From: Micromonospora chokoriensis
GTDB lineage: Bacteria; Actinomycetota; Actinomycetes; Mycobacteriales; Micromonosporaceae
Assembly (NCBI RefSeq): GCF_900091505.1
Contig: NZ_LT607409.1
Span: 1,984,001-2,048,000 of the forward strand
Reading direction: 5' to 3'
Length of the DNA stretch: 64,000 nucleotides
In this document: positions 42,781 through 51,281 of the stretch, in pieces
How positions within the stretch are numbered: the first letter of the stretch is position 1
Layout: every line of letters starts with the position of its first letter
The notes under the pieces: generated by a model
Database searches by the model: none
What the model was told of the DNA's origin: nothing
What the model saw: only the letters and a program-made list of their open reading frames with translations
Made by a program: the position numbers and the translations under genes

Positions 42781-43893
42781 TCAGTCGCCCGGCAGGTCGT
42801 CGTCGCCGGTGCTGCCGCCCTGGGTGCCGTCGTTCTCGGTCGGCGCTGCCGTCGGCTGTGCGGCGCTGCCACCGTCGGCGCGTTGCTGGAGGACGCCACG
42901 GCTGAGGTGCAGCTCGATCATGTCGAACAGGATCTCGCCGACCTTGGCGTCACCCGCCTTGATCGCCGTACCGTCCTCGCGGACCACCAGGGCGTACGCC
43001 AGGTAGTGCCCGCGTACCTGCCAGCCGACCCGGGCCGGGGCGCTGGTCAGTACGCCGGTGCCGTCGCTCTCGGTGCCGGTGAGGCCGCGGAAGCGTCCCT
43101 GCCGCTCGTCGAGCAGCTGTCGAATGCGGTCCCGGGCCCGTTCGGCACTGACCTTGTCGGTGAGGTTGAACAGGCCGGCGGTGACGAGGTGGTTGCCGTC
43201 GGGAGTGCGCAGGGTCGCCCGGACGACCTGGTTGCAGCCGAGTCGGACCAGCAGGTCGGCGACCTCGCCGGTGGCGGCGACGGCACAACTGCCGCTGGAC
43301 TGGGTCTTGACGACCTGGTAGGTGGACGGGCCGTCGCCGAGCTTCAACTCCTTGCCGGGGAAGAGTTCCTTGGCGGTGAGCGGGGTCTGGTCGGTGTCCC
43401 GGGAGTCCAGGGTCAGCCGTTCCGCCGGAGCGGACGGCGGTGCGGCGTTCGGTTGGAGCGTCGGGGTCGACTGCGGTTGCGGTTCGCGTTCGCTGAGCAG
43501 CGCGGCGGCACCCAGGCCGCAGAGGGCGAGCAGGACGAGGACGGCCGCCCCGCCGATCAGTACCTGCCACAGTCGACCGCCGCCGCGGCGGGCTCGTGGT
43601 TCCATCGGTGTCGCCGACGTGTAGACCTGGCCCTGGGGCCCGGCGGGCGGGATCTCGGCACGGGCCGGCGGCGGTACCGAGGACGACGGCTGCGGGGACG
43701 ACGGCAGTGCGGACGACCGCTGCGGGGACGACGGCAGTGAGAGCTGATTCGGCCGAGGCAGCGACGGCGTGGGGAAGCGGGACGGAGACGGCCCGGCCGG
43801 TGGGGGCGGACCGGCGCCGAGCACCGACAGGTCGGACCCGGGCTCCGGGTACTCCTCGAAAGCGTCCTCATCGGACTCGTACCGATACACCAT
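42781..43893 (-). CDS. Pro-rich single-pass membrane protein
   Basis: 370 residues on the minus strand, converging on truA (10 bases between stops). Residues 1-105 are acidic and then Pro/Ser-rich; one membrane segment (WQVLIGGAAVLVLLALCGLG, about 108-128) follows a GRL/RR stretch; the remaining 235 residues would lie outside the cell. That part has GSCAVAATGEVADLLVRLGC, with two cysteines that could bridge. A TACTCT lies 10 bases before the ATG on this strand, suggesting a short leader. No named family is recognised. Confidence 0.75.
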   Translation of the reverse strand: MVYRYESDEDAFEEYPEPGSDLSVLGAGPPPPAGPSPSRFPTPSLPRPNQLSLPSSPQRSSALPSSPQPSSSVPPPARAEIPPAGPQGQVYTSATPMEPRARRGGGRLWQVLIGGAAVLVLLALCGLGAAALLSEREPQPQSTPTLQPNAAPPSAPAERLTLDSRDTDQTPLTAKELFPGKELKLGDGPSTYQVVKTQSSGSCAVAATGEVADLLVRLGCNQVVRATLRTPDGNHLVTAGLFNLTDKVSAERARDRIRQLLDERQGRFRGLTGTESDGTGVLTSAPARVGWQVRGHYLAYALVVREDGTAIKAGDAKVGEILFDMIELHLSRGVLQQRADGGSAAQPTAAPTENDGTQGGSTGDDDLPGD

Positions 43894-43996
43894 GTGGCCC
43901 AGAGTAAGAGTGATTGTCCCTTTTGGGGATAATTTTGCAGAAATGCTCGTGCAGGCCGAGTCGTGGCCCGCCCGGGCCGGTGCGAGAATTGCCGAC

Positions 43997-44602
43997 GTGA
44001 CCGGCGACCACTACTTCACTGCTCAGCCCGCCAGCGACGCCCCGGCGCGCGAGGTCGAGTTCTCCGTCGCCGACCGCGACTACCGGCTCACCTCCGCCGG
44101 CGGGGTCTTCTCCGCCACCCGGCTCGACCCGGGCACCGCGGTGCTCCTGCGTAAGGCCGAGCTGCCCGCCGCCGACACCAGCGGTGACCTCCTCGACCTG
44201 GGCTGCGGATTCGGACCGATCAGCTGTGTGCTGGCCGACTTCGCGCCGAGCAGCACCGTCTGGGCGGTCGACGTCAACGCCCGCGCCCGCGAACTCACCG
44301 CCGTCAACGCCGTCCGCGTCGGTGCCGGTGACCGGGTCCGGGTCAGCGCCCCGGACGACGTGCCGGTGGACGTCCAGTTCGCCGAGATCTGGTCCAACCC
44401 TCCCATCCGCATCGGAAAGGACGGGCTGCACGAGCTGCTGCTGCGGTGGCTGCCGCGGCTCGCGCCGGACGGCGTCGGCTGGCTGGTCGTCGCCCGGCAC
44501 CTCGGCGGTGACTCGTTGCAACGCTGGCTCACCGAGCAGAACTGGCAGGTGGAGCGGCACGCCAGCCAGAAAGGCTTCCGGGTGCTACGAGTCACCCGGT
44601 AA
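43997..44602 (+). CDS. Class I methyltransferase, small-domain (RsmC-like)
   Basis: 201 residues. GTG 43997 (MTGDHYFTAQPASDAPAREV) is preferred over upstream in-frame codons because this N-terminus is typical for the family. A GAGAAT about 10 bases upstream suggests a nearly leaderless mRNA. Motif I is DLLDLGCGFGPISCVLA and motif IV SNPPIRIGK, as in methyltransferases that modify exocyclic amines of rRNA guanine (RsmC, RlmG). It is likely an rRNA methylase, but the substrate cannot be read. It is divergent from the Pro-rich membrane gene; the 103 bases between them include an unusually AT-rich stretch. Confidence 0.85.
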   Translation: MTGDHYFTAQPASDAPAREVEFSVADRDYRLTSAGGVFSATRLDPGTAVLLRKAELPAADTSGDLLDLGCGFGPISCVLADFAPSSTVWAVDVNARARELTAVNAVRVGAGDRVRVSAPDDVPVDVQFAEIWSNPPIRIGKDGLHELLLRWLPRLAPDGVGWLVVARHLGGDSLQRWLTEQNWQVERHASQKGFRVLRVTR

Positions 44603-44643
44603 TTGGATGTCCCCTCCGGCCCTCACTGGGGCAGGATCCCCGC

Positions 44644-46323
44644 GTGGGATACGTGGACGTGGCAGGAGTCGGGCACATCCTCCCCGACGGTCGGGAACTC
44701 TTCGCCGACGTGTCGTTCCGGGTCGGGGAGGGCACCAAGATCGCCCTTGTCGGGCCGAACGGTGCCGGGAAGACGACGCTGCTGAGGATGGTCGCCGGTG
44801 ACCTGCCGGTGCGTACCGGCGTCGTCGCACGCGCCGGCGGGCTGGGCGTGATGCGTCAGTTCATCGGCATGATCGGCGACGAGTCGACGCTCGCCGACCT
44901 GGCGTTGTCACTGGCCCCGCCCGCACTGCGCGACGCCGGCCGCCGGTTGGGCGAGACCGAGACCGCCATGCGGGCGGCCGAGGCCCGCGGCAAGTTCAGC
45001 AACGCCGCGAGCAAGGCCCAGTTGGCGTACGCGGACGCGCTCGGCGCCTGGGGCGAGGCCGGCGGCTACGACGCCGAGGTGCTCTTCGACACCGTCGCGA
45101 CGATCGTGCTGAATCAGCCGTGGGACCTGGTTCGGGACCGGCCGGTGCGCACCCTGTCCGGTGGTCAGCAGAAACGCTTCGCCCTGGAGTTGCTGTTGCG
45201 CGGCCCGGACGAGGTGCTGCTCCTCGACGAACCGGACAACTTCCTCGACGTGCCCGGCAAGCGGTGGCTGGAAGCGCGACTGCGCGAGTCGACCAAGTCG
45301 GTGCTCTACGTCTCGCACGACCGTGAGCTGCTGGCCCAGAGTGCCGATCGGGTGGTCGCCGTCGAGGGGGGCAGCGCCTGGGTGCACCCGGGCGGCTTCG
45401 CCAGCTGGCACGAGGCTCGGGTCGCCCGGCACGCCCGCCTCGACGAACTGCGGCGGCGCTGGGACGAGGAGCACCAGAAGCTGCGCGAGCTGATGTTGAT
45501 GTACAAGCAGAAGGCCGCGTACAACGACGGGTTGGCCTCGCGCTACCAGGCCGCGCAGACCCGGTTGCGCAAGTTCGAGGAGGCCGGGCCGCCGCCCGTA
45601 CCCCCGAAGGACCAGGACATCCGGATGCGCCTCAGCGGCGGACGGACCGGCAAGCGCGCGGTCGTCTGCGAGCAGCTGGAGCTGGACGGCCTGACATTCC
45701 CCTTCGACCTGGAGATCTGGTACGGCGACCGGGTGGCGGTGCTCGGTGCCAACGGCACCGGCAAGTCGCACTTCCTGCGGCTGCTGGCCCGGGGTGGCAC
45801 CGACCCCGACCCGGCGAACGGGCCGGTCGACGGCGCGGGAGCGCTTGCCCCGGTGGCGCACGACGGTGTGGCCCGGCTCGGTGCCCGGGTCCGCCCCGGG
45901 CACTTCTCGCAGACCCACGACCGGCCGGAGCTGATGTCGAAGACCCTCGTGGAGATTCTCTGGCGGGGCGACGAGCACCGCACCGGCATGGACCGGCACG
46001 CGGCGATGGGGGTGCTGAGTCGGTACGAGTTGGCCGCGCAGGGCGACCAGCGCTTCGGCACGCTCTCCGGCGGGCAGCAGGCCCGTTTCCTGGTGCTGCT
46101 GCTGGAGCTGTCCGGGGCGACCCTGCTGCTGCTCGACGAACCCACCGACAACCTCGACCTGGCCAGCGCCGAGGCCCTGGAGGCGGGCCTGAACGCCTTC
46201 GAGGGGACGGTGATCGCGGTGACCCACGACCGATGGTTCACCCGTTCCTTCGACAGGTTCGTGCTGTTCCGCGGCGATAACGAGGTGGTGGAGACCCCGG
46301 AACCGGTCTGGGACGTGGGCTGA
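44644..46323 (+). CDS. ABC-F family ATPase
   Basis: 559 residues, two ABC cassettes and no membrane segments. Cassette 1: Walker A GPNGAGKTTL (about 39-48), LSGGQQKRF, Walker B LLLDEPDNFLD. A charged linker (about 255-320; RRRWDEEHQKLRELMLMYKQ) follows. Cassette 2: GANGTGKSHFL, LSGGQQARF and LLLLDEPTDNLD. ABC-F proteins act on the ribosome in translation control or antibiotic protection; which applies here is unknown. The first Walker B region has DNF where EttA/Uup have TNH. GTG start, converging on the regulator gene. Confidence 0.9.
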   Translation: MGYVDVAGVGHILPDGRELFADVSFRVGEGTKIALVGPNGAGKTTLLRMVAGDLPVRTGVVARAGGLGVMRQFIGMIGDESTLADLALSLAPPALRDAGRRLGETETAMRAAEARGKFSNAASKAQLAYADALGAWGEAGGYDAEVLFDTVATIVLNQPWDLVRDRPVRTLSGGQQKRFALELLLRGPDEVLLLDEPDNFLDVPGKRWLEARLRESTKSVLYVSHDRELLAQSADRVVAVEGGSAWVHPGGFASWHEARVARHARLDELRRRWDEEHQKLRELMLMYKQKAAYNDGLASRYQAAQTRLRKFEEAGPPPVPPKDQDIRMRLSGGRTGKRAVVCEQLELDGLTFPFDLEIWYGDRVAVLGANGTGKSHFLRLLARGGTDPDPANGPVDGAGALAPVAHDGVARLGARVRPGHFSQTHDRPELMSKTLVEILWRGDEHRTGMDRHAAMGVLSRYELAAQGDQRFGTLSGGQQARFLVLLLELSGATLLLLDEPTDNLDLASAEALEAGLNAFEGTVIAVTHDRWFTRSFDRFVLFRGDNEVVETPEPVWDVG

Positions 46324-46358
46324 TCGCCGCCGTCGGGCGACTCGGGCTCTGACACCGA

Positions 46359-49160
46359 CTAGGACGGACGCAGGCGTTCGAGACGGCGGCGGGCCTCTGC
46401 GGCGGCGGGGTCACCCACGTCCTCGTAGATGCGCACGGCCTGGTGCCAGGCGAGGGAGGCAGCGGGCAGGTCGCCCATCCCTTCCCGGGTGTCCCCGAGT
46501 CGGATGAGGGTCTCCGCCTCGTGGTAGCGGTCGGCGGAGTCGCGAAAGAGGTGGATCGCCTGCTCGTAGCAGTCGGCCGCGCGGTCGCGATCACCAAGGC
46601 GGTCGTAGGCGAAGCCGAGGCTGTCGAGCGTCGCGGCCTGGCCGTTGCGATCGTCGCCTTGTCGTTGCTGGTCGAGCGCTTCGGTGCAGCTCTCGATGGC
46701 CTGGGCGTAGTCGCCGGTGCTGGCCAGCAGCCAACCGATCGCGTTGAGGGTCCGAGCTGCACACGAACGGTTGCCGGCCAGGCGGTAGAGCCGTAGCGCC
46801 TCCCGACCATGCGCGAGGGCCTCGTCGAACCGGCCGTCCAGATAGCAGAGCTCACAGTAGTTGTGCAGCGTCTGCGCCCGACCAGTCGGATCACCGAGGC
46901 GTTCGTGCAGCCCGAGCGCGCGTTTCAGCCGGTGCTCGGCGGCATCGCGGTCACCGAGTCGGGTCAGTGCACGGGAGAGCAGCCGGTTGGCGGCAGCCTG
47001 ACCGGCGAGGTCGTCGATCTTCTCCGCGGCGGCCAGCGCGACCCGTTGGATGTCGAGCTGGTCCTGCCACAGGCCACGCGGCGCGACGAAGGTGTTCAAC
47101 GCCCAGGCGACCTGCCAGGCGTACGCGTCGAACCCGGTCTCGGCGGCCTGCCGAACCACCCGAATCAGCACCCGGTGCTCCGCCGTGAACCAGGCAAGCG
47201 CGCCGCCGTGATCGGTCACCGGCCGCCTGGCGGGTACAGGCAGCGGCGGCACCGGCTCGATCGGAGGCCACTGCGGCTGGAGCAGTAGCGCGGCCGGATA
47301 GGCGGCGTGCAGGTAGTGGTCGTACAGGCGCTGTCGGGCGTCGGCGCGTTCGTCGGCGCGCTCCGACGACTCAGCGAGCTCGGCGGCGTAGGCGCGGAGA
47401 AGATCGTGGAAGGCGTAGCGGCCAGGCGCGTGCTCGGCCAGCAGATTGAGCCGGGTCAACTCCCGCAGTCGTGGCGTGACGGCTGCGGTGTCCATGCCCG
47501 CGAGTGCCGCGGCTGCGGCGGCGGTCAGATCCGGGCCCGGATGCAGCCCCAGCAGAGTGAACAATCGGGCCGCCTTTGGCCCCAGGGCCAGGTACGACCA
47601 GGAGAAGACGCGCCGCACGTCGCCGTCGGCCAACACGTCGAGCCGTGCCTCGGTGGAGTGCAACTCGGCGGCGATGGCGCCGAGCGGGAACGAGGGATGG
47701 GTGGCGACGCGTGCCGCCACTATCGCCAGCGCCAGCGGAAGCCGGCCGGCGGCCTCGACGATGTCGGCCACCGCGGCCGGCTCGGAGGAAAGGCGGCCGA
47801 CCCCGAGCCGGCCGGCGAGCAGGCTCGTCGACTCCTCCGCTGTGAGCACGCCCAGTGTCAACGGCACCGCGCACTCGGCGGCGATCAGGCCGTCGAGCCG
47901 GTCACGGCTGGTGACCACGACCATGCAGCGGCCGGCACCGGGCAGCAGGGCGCGAACCTGAGCGGAGTCGCGGGCGTTGTCGAGCACCACGAGCATCCGG
48001 CGGGAGGCCAGCAGGCTGCGGTAGAGGCCGGTCCGGGCCTCCACGCCGGCGGGTATCCGGGCGTGGGGCACGCCGAGCGCTTCGAGGAATTCGGACAGGG
48101 CGTCGAGTGGGGACACCACCCCGGCCTCGTCGTAACCCCGGAGGTTGACGTAGAGCTGGCCGTCGGGGAAGCGGTCGGCGACCCGGTGCGCCCAGTGCAG
48201 GGCCAGGGCGGTCTTGCCGACTCCAGCCATGCCGGACACCGCCGAGATGACCCCTGTGCTCGACCCCTGTGCACCGCCGTCCAGTAGCGCGTCGAGGTTG
48301 GCCAGCTCGACGCTGCGGCCGACGAACTCCGGTACCGCGCGCGGCAACTGCTCGGGGCGGAGGACCTGCGGCCCCGGCACCGGCCCGTCCGACCCCGATG
48401 GCGGTTGCGCTGCCAACTCCGGTCGGTGATGCAGGATGTCGTCGTACACCTTGACGAGTTCCGGTGCGGGATCGAGGCCGGTCGCCTCCGCCAGCGCCTG
48501 CCGAGCCTGCCGGAAGGCGTCCACGGCGCCGGCCATGTCTCCGATGCGATACAGGCCCACCATCAGCTGGCCCCAGGCCCGCTGCCGCAGCGGGTGCCGG
48601 TCGAGCAGGGCCCGCAGCCGGCGTACCACGTCGGCCGGTGCGCCGAGTGCCAGCAACGCCTCGGCGTAGTCCTCCTCAACGAGCAGCCGGCGCTCCTCGA
48701 ACTGCGCCACCCGCCGGGCGAACATCGAGCGCAGGGGCAGGTCCGACAGTGGCGCCCCGCGCCACAGGCCCAGCGCGGCGGAGAGTTCGGCCTCGGCGCG
48801 CTCCGCAGCGGAGGTGACGAGAGCATCGCGCCCCCGAGCGGCCGCGGCGTCGAAAAGGTCCAGGTCCCGCTCGTCGGGGCCCACCCGGAGCACGTATCCG
48901 CCCGCCACGGCGGTTATCCCGTCCCAGGAAGCCCCCTCGCCCAGCGACTGCCGCAGCCCGCGCACGTAGGTGCGCAGGTTCGAAGCGGCCGACGCCGGCT
49001 CGTCGTCGCCCCACAGCATCGAGGTCAACTCGTTGACGCCGACGACCTCGTTCGGGCGTAGCAACAGCGTGGCCAACAGGAGACGCTGTTTCACCGAGCC
49101 CAGCGGAACCGGCCGGCCCTCGCGGTACACCCGGAACGGACCGAGGATGTCGAAACGCAA
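46359..49160 (-). CDS. SARP-type regulator with BTAD, NB-ARC and TPR (AfsR-like)
   Basis: 933 residues on the minus strand, TTG start 6 bases after GAGGTG. Residues 1-95 form the OmpR-like winged helix (MRFDILGPFRVYREGRPVPL, QRLLLATLLLRPNEVV), 98-245 the bacterial transcriptional activation domain, about 278-560 an NB-ARC ATPase with P-loop GMAGVGKT (310-317) and RRMLVVLDNARD, and 690-930 tetratricopeptide repeats (TLNAIGWLLASTGDYAQAIE). AfsR-like regulators integrate signals to activate secondary metabolism; no biosynthetic cluster is in view, and its target may be the divergent secreted-protein gene. Confidence 0.93.
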   Translation of the reverse strand: MRFDILGPFRVYREGRPVPLGSVKQRLLLATLLLRPNEVVGVNELTSMLWGDDEPASAASNLRTYVRGLRQSLGEGASWDGITAVAGGYVLRVGPDERDLDLFDAAAARGRDALVTSAAERAEAELSAALGLWRGAPLSDLPLRSMFARRVAQFEERRLLVEEDYAEALLALGAPADVVRRLRALLDRHPLRQRAWGQLMVGLYRIGDMAGAVDAFRQARQALAEATGLDPAPELVKVYDDILHHRPELAAQPPSGSDGPVPGPQVLRPEQLPRAVPEFVGRSVELANLDALLDGGAQGSSTGVISAVSGMAGVGKTALALHWAHRVADRFPDGQLYVNLRGYDEAGVVSPLDALSEFLEALGVPHARIPAGVEARTGLYRSLLASRRMLVVLDNARDSAQVRALLPGAGRCMVVVTSRDRLDGLIAAECAVPLTLGVLTAEESTSLLAGRLGVGRLSSEPAAVADIVEAAGRLPLALAIVAARVATHPSFPLGAIAAELHSTEARLDVLADGDVRRVFSWSYLALGPKAARLFTLLGLHPGPDLTAAAAAALAGMDTAAVTPRLRELTRLNLLAEHAPGRYAFHDLLRAYAAELAESSERADERADARQRLYDHYLHAAYPAALLLQPQWPPIEPVPPLPVPARRPVTDHGGALAWFTAEHRVLIRVVRQAAETGFDAYAWQVAWALNTFVAPRGLWQDQLDIQRVALAAAEKIDDLAGQAAANRLLSRALTRLGDRDAAEHRLKRALGLHERLGDPTGRAQTLHNYCELCYLDGRFDEALAHGREALRLYRLAGNRSCAARTLNAIGWLLASTGDYAQAIESCTEALDQQRQGDDRNGQAATLDSLGFAYDRLGDRDRAADCYEQAIHLFRDSADRYHEAETLIRLGDTREGMGDLPAASLAWHQAVRIYEDVGDPAAAEARRRLERLRPS

Positions 49161-49165
49161 CCGGG

Positions 49166-49178
49166 CACCTCACAGGTG
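49166..49178. promoter_or_regulatory. Palindrome over the regulator's ribosome binding site
   Basis: CACCTCACAGGTG, 5-bp arms with a 3-base centre, covers the GAGGTG Shine-Dalgarno of the minus-strand regulator. It might be an operator or an mRNA hairpin limiting its translation. Confidence 0.35.
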
Positions 49179-49328
49179 GGCGTTGCAATCCGTCACGACG
49201 CGCACCGGGATGACGGGGCGGGCGGGTGGCCTGTACGCCAGTTGTGCGGCGGATGTGCCGGGCCCACTTTACCTTTCAACCGTTCCATCGCTCATCCGAA
49301 GTAGACACTCGCTCAGGTAGGGAGATGT

Positions 49329-49901
49329 ATGTCTTCGCTCCACTCCGTCCGCCGCGTACTCCGTAGGGCTGCCGTTCCCGCAGTCGGCGCGGCACTGGCC
49401 ATCGGCATCAACGTCACGCTCGCCACGCCGGCTGCGGCCAGCGGCTCCTACACCGGCCTGGCGTACGTCCACGGCACCGGTGGGGTGTCCGACGACTTCG
49501 ATGACGAGGGCGTCGTCAACGTCGGCACGCACCGCAGCTCGAACGTCACCTGCCTGTGGCAGACCGTCCTGTGGGCAAACGGCTACCTGCCCTCGTCCGG
49601 GATCGACGGCATCTTCGGCGACCAGACCGACGCCGCGACGAGGAACTTCCAGCGCGACAAGGGTCTGGGCGCGGACGGCTCGGCTGGCCGCAACAGCTGG
49701 ACGAAGGCCGGCGACAAGCTCGCGCAGACCGACAACCAGAACGGATGGCGGTACGTGGTGTACCGCGGGGCAAAGGGTTCCCGCAGCTCGTATAGCGCGC
49801 ACGAGTTCGTCCTGCAGCGGTCGCCCGACGGAAACTTCCGGTTCTACCTGCCGCAGGGCGGCGGCCCCTACTGGGCCACCTACAACAGCCGTTCCTGCTG
49901 A
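49329..49901 (+). CDS. Secreted peptidoglycan-binding domain protein
   Basis: 190 residues. A signal peptide is clear (RRVLRRAAVPAVGAALAIGI, cleavage after ATPAAA near residue 37). Residues 75-125 match a PG_binding_1 domain: CLWQTVLWANGYL, GIDGIFGDQTDAATRNFQRD. The C-terminal 60 residues (YVVYRGAKGSRSS, FRFYLPQGGGPYWATYNSRS) are of unknown fold and end with a cysteine. No catalytic domain is present, so it binds rather than cuts the wall. ATG follows GTAGGGAGATGT. Divergent from the SARP regulator, 168 bases between the starts. Confidence 0.85.
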   Translation: MSSLHSVRRVLRRAAVPAVGAALAIGINVTLATPAAASGSYTGLAYVHGTGGVSDDFDDEGVVNVGTHRSSNVTCLWQTVLWANGYLPSSGIDGIFGDQTDAATRNFQRDKGLGADGSAGRNSWTKAGDKLAQTDNQNGWRYVVYRGAKGSRSSYSAHEFVLQRSPDGNFRFYLPQGGGPYWATYNSRSC

Positions 49902-50079
49902 TCTCCAACTCTGCGTCTCCGGGGGCCGCTGCGCGCTGATCGCTCGGCGGCCCCTGGCGGGCGAGACCGTCGGCCCTGGCCCCGCCGGCATCGGCGCTGC
50001 CCGTGAGCTGGTCTTTGCGGTGTGCTCGGTTGAGCCGCCGCCGCTGTGGGGCGCGTCCGGCCGGCATAGGGTGGATCTC

Positions 50080-51033
50080 GTGACTGAGATGACCTATCGC
50101 CGGCTGGGCGACTCCGGGCTCGTGGTGTCCGTGGTCGGCATCGGCTGCAACAACTTCGGCCGCAAGCTCGACCTCGACGGCACCCGGGCGGTGGTGGACG
50201 CGGCCCTGGACGCCGGGATCAACCTCTTCGACACCGCCGACATCTACGGCGAGCCGCAGGGTGGCTCGGAGGAGCTGCTCGGGCAGGCGCTCAAGGGCCG
50301 CCGGGACGACGTGGTGGTGGCCACCAAGTTCGGCATGGACATGTACGGCCTCAACGGGCCGGACTTCGGTGCTCGCGGCGCGCGCCGCTACATCGCGCGG
50401 GCGGTGGAGGCGTCGCTGCGTCGGCTCGGCACCGACCACATCGACCTGTACCAGATGCACGAGCCCGACCCGGGCACCCCGATCGACGAGACCCTCGCGG
50501 CCCTGGACGACCTGGTGCGCGACGGCAAGGTGCGCTACCTGGGCAACTCCAACTTCGCCGGGTGGCAGATCGCCGACGCGGACTGGGTCGCCTCGTCCAA
50601 CGGTCGGGCCCGCTTCATCAGCGCGCAGAACCACTACAGCCTGGTGGAGCGGTCCGTGGAGGCCGAGGTGATCCCGGCGTGTGAGCGGTTCGGTCTCGGC
50701 ATGCTGCCGTTCTTCCCGCTCGCCAACGGTCTGCTCACGGGCAAGTACAAGCGCAGTGAGCAGCCCCCGGCCGGGAGCCGGCTCTCCGGCGGTGGCCGGT
50801 ACGCGGAGCGGCTCGCCGCCGCCGACTGGGACACCATCGAGGCGATTGAGGCGTACGCGGCCGAGCGGGGGCTGAGCATGCTCCAGGTGGCGATCGGTGG
50901 GTTGGCCGCCCATCCGGCGGTGACCTCGGTGATCGCCGGCGCCACCACGCCGGAGCAGGTCCTCGCCAACGCCGCCGCCGGCACGTGGGAGCCCAGCGAC
51001 GAGGACCTGGCCGCGCTGCGCGCCATCCTCTGA
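50080..51033 (+). CDS. Aldo/keto reductase
   Basis: 317 residues from GTG 50080; ATG 50089 is an alternative. A TAGGGT 5 bases upstream suggests a leaderless mRNA. The catalytic tetrad of the family is visible: D51 and Y56 in FDTADIYG, K83 in VATKFGM and H127 in YQMHEPD. NADPH-binding residues near SNFAGWQ and AGATTPEQV. This branch resembles the YhdN/YajO-like (Kv-beta-related) reductases; substrate unknown. It stands alone between two unrelated genes. Confidence 0.9.
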   Translation: MTEMTYRRLGDSGLVVSVVGIGCNNFGRKLDLDGTRAVVDAALDAGINLFDTADIYGEPQGGSEELLGQALKGRRDDVVVATKFGMDMYGLNGPDFGARGARRYIARAVEASLRRLGTDHIDLYQMHEPDPGTPIDETLAALDDLVRDGKVRYLGNSNFAGWQIADADWVASSNGRARFISAQNHYSLVERSVEAEVIPACERFGLGMLPFFPLANGLLTGKYKRSEQPPAGSRLSGGGRYAERLAAADWDTIEAIEAYAAERGLSMLQVAIGGLAAHPAVTSVIAGATTPEQVLANAAAGTWEPSDEDLAALRAIL

Positions 51034-51077
51034 GCGCGGTGTGGCGCCGCTTCCGTTGATCGAGGGCGCGCCCCGCT

Positions 51078-51154
51078 TGATCCACTCGCGTTCCTTGACG
51101 TCGGGGTATCCCGTTGCCGAGGACACCCCGACGTCAAGGAAGCCGAGTCGATCA
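51078..51154. repeat. 77-bp dispersed palindrome, copy C (best preserved)
   Basis: TGATCCACTCGCGTTCCTTG and, at the other end, CAAGGAAGCCGAGTCGATCA; arms of about 34 bases pair with four mismatches and include TTCCTTGACGTCGGGGT on both strands. It lies between the convergent reductase and CopC-like genes. Confidence 0.8.
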
Positions 51155-51157
51155 CGA

Positions 51158-51240
51158 GCCGGTCGGACGGTGGCGGGCCGGTCGGACGGTGGCGGGCCGG
51201 GCCGACGGAACAGGGCCGGGCCGACGGAACAGGGCCGGGC
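51158..51240 (+). repeat. Two successive 19-bp tandem duplications
   Basis: GCCGGTCGGACGGTGGCGG occurs twice (51158-51176, 51177-51195), immediately followed by GCCGGGCCGACGGAACAGG twice (51196-51214, 51215-51233) and the start of a third. Both units begin GCCGG. Confidence 0.85.
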
Positions 51241-51258
51241 CGCTCGTCGCGGCCCGGC
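51234..51258. terminator. Bidirectional terminator between convergent genes
   Basis: GCCGGGCCGC (51234-51243) and GCGGCCCGGC (51249-51258) pair perfectly around TCGTC. It stands 201 bases after the reductase stop and 23 bases from the end of the minus-strand gene. Confidence 0.65.
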
Positions 51259-51281
51259 CCGGTTGGTGAAACGCCTGTCGG

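Noticed and set aside
42781..46323. Genomic island or prophage after truA
   Set aside because: No integrase, no tRNA-associated att repeats, and codon use matches the neighbours.
36545..51154. Insertion sequences in the repeat-rich gaps
   Set aside because: The palindromes are under 80 bp, encode nothing, and no transposase or target duplication is visible; they are listed as repeats only.
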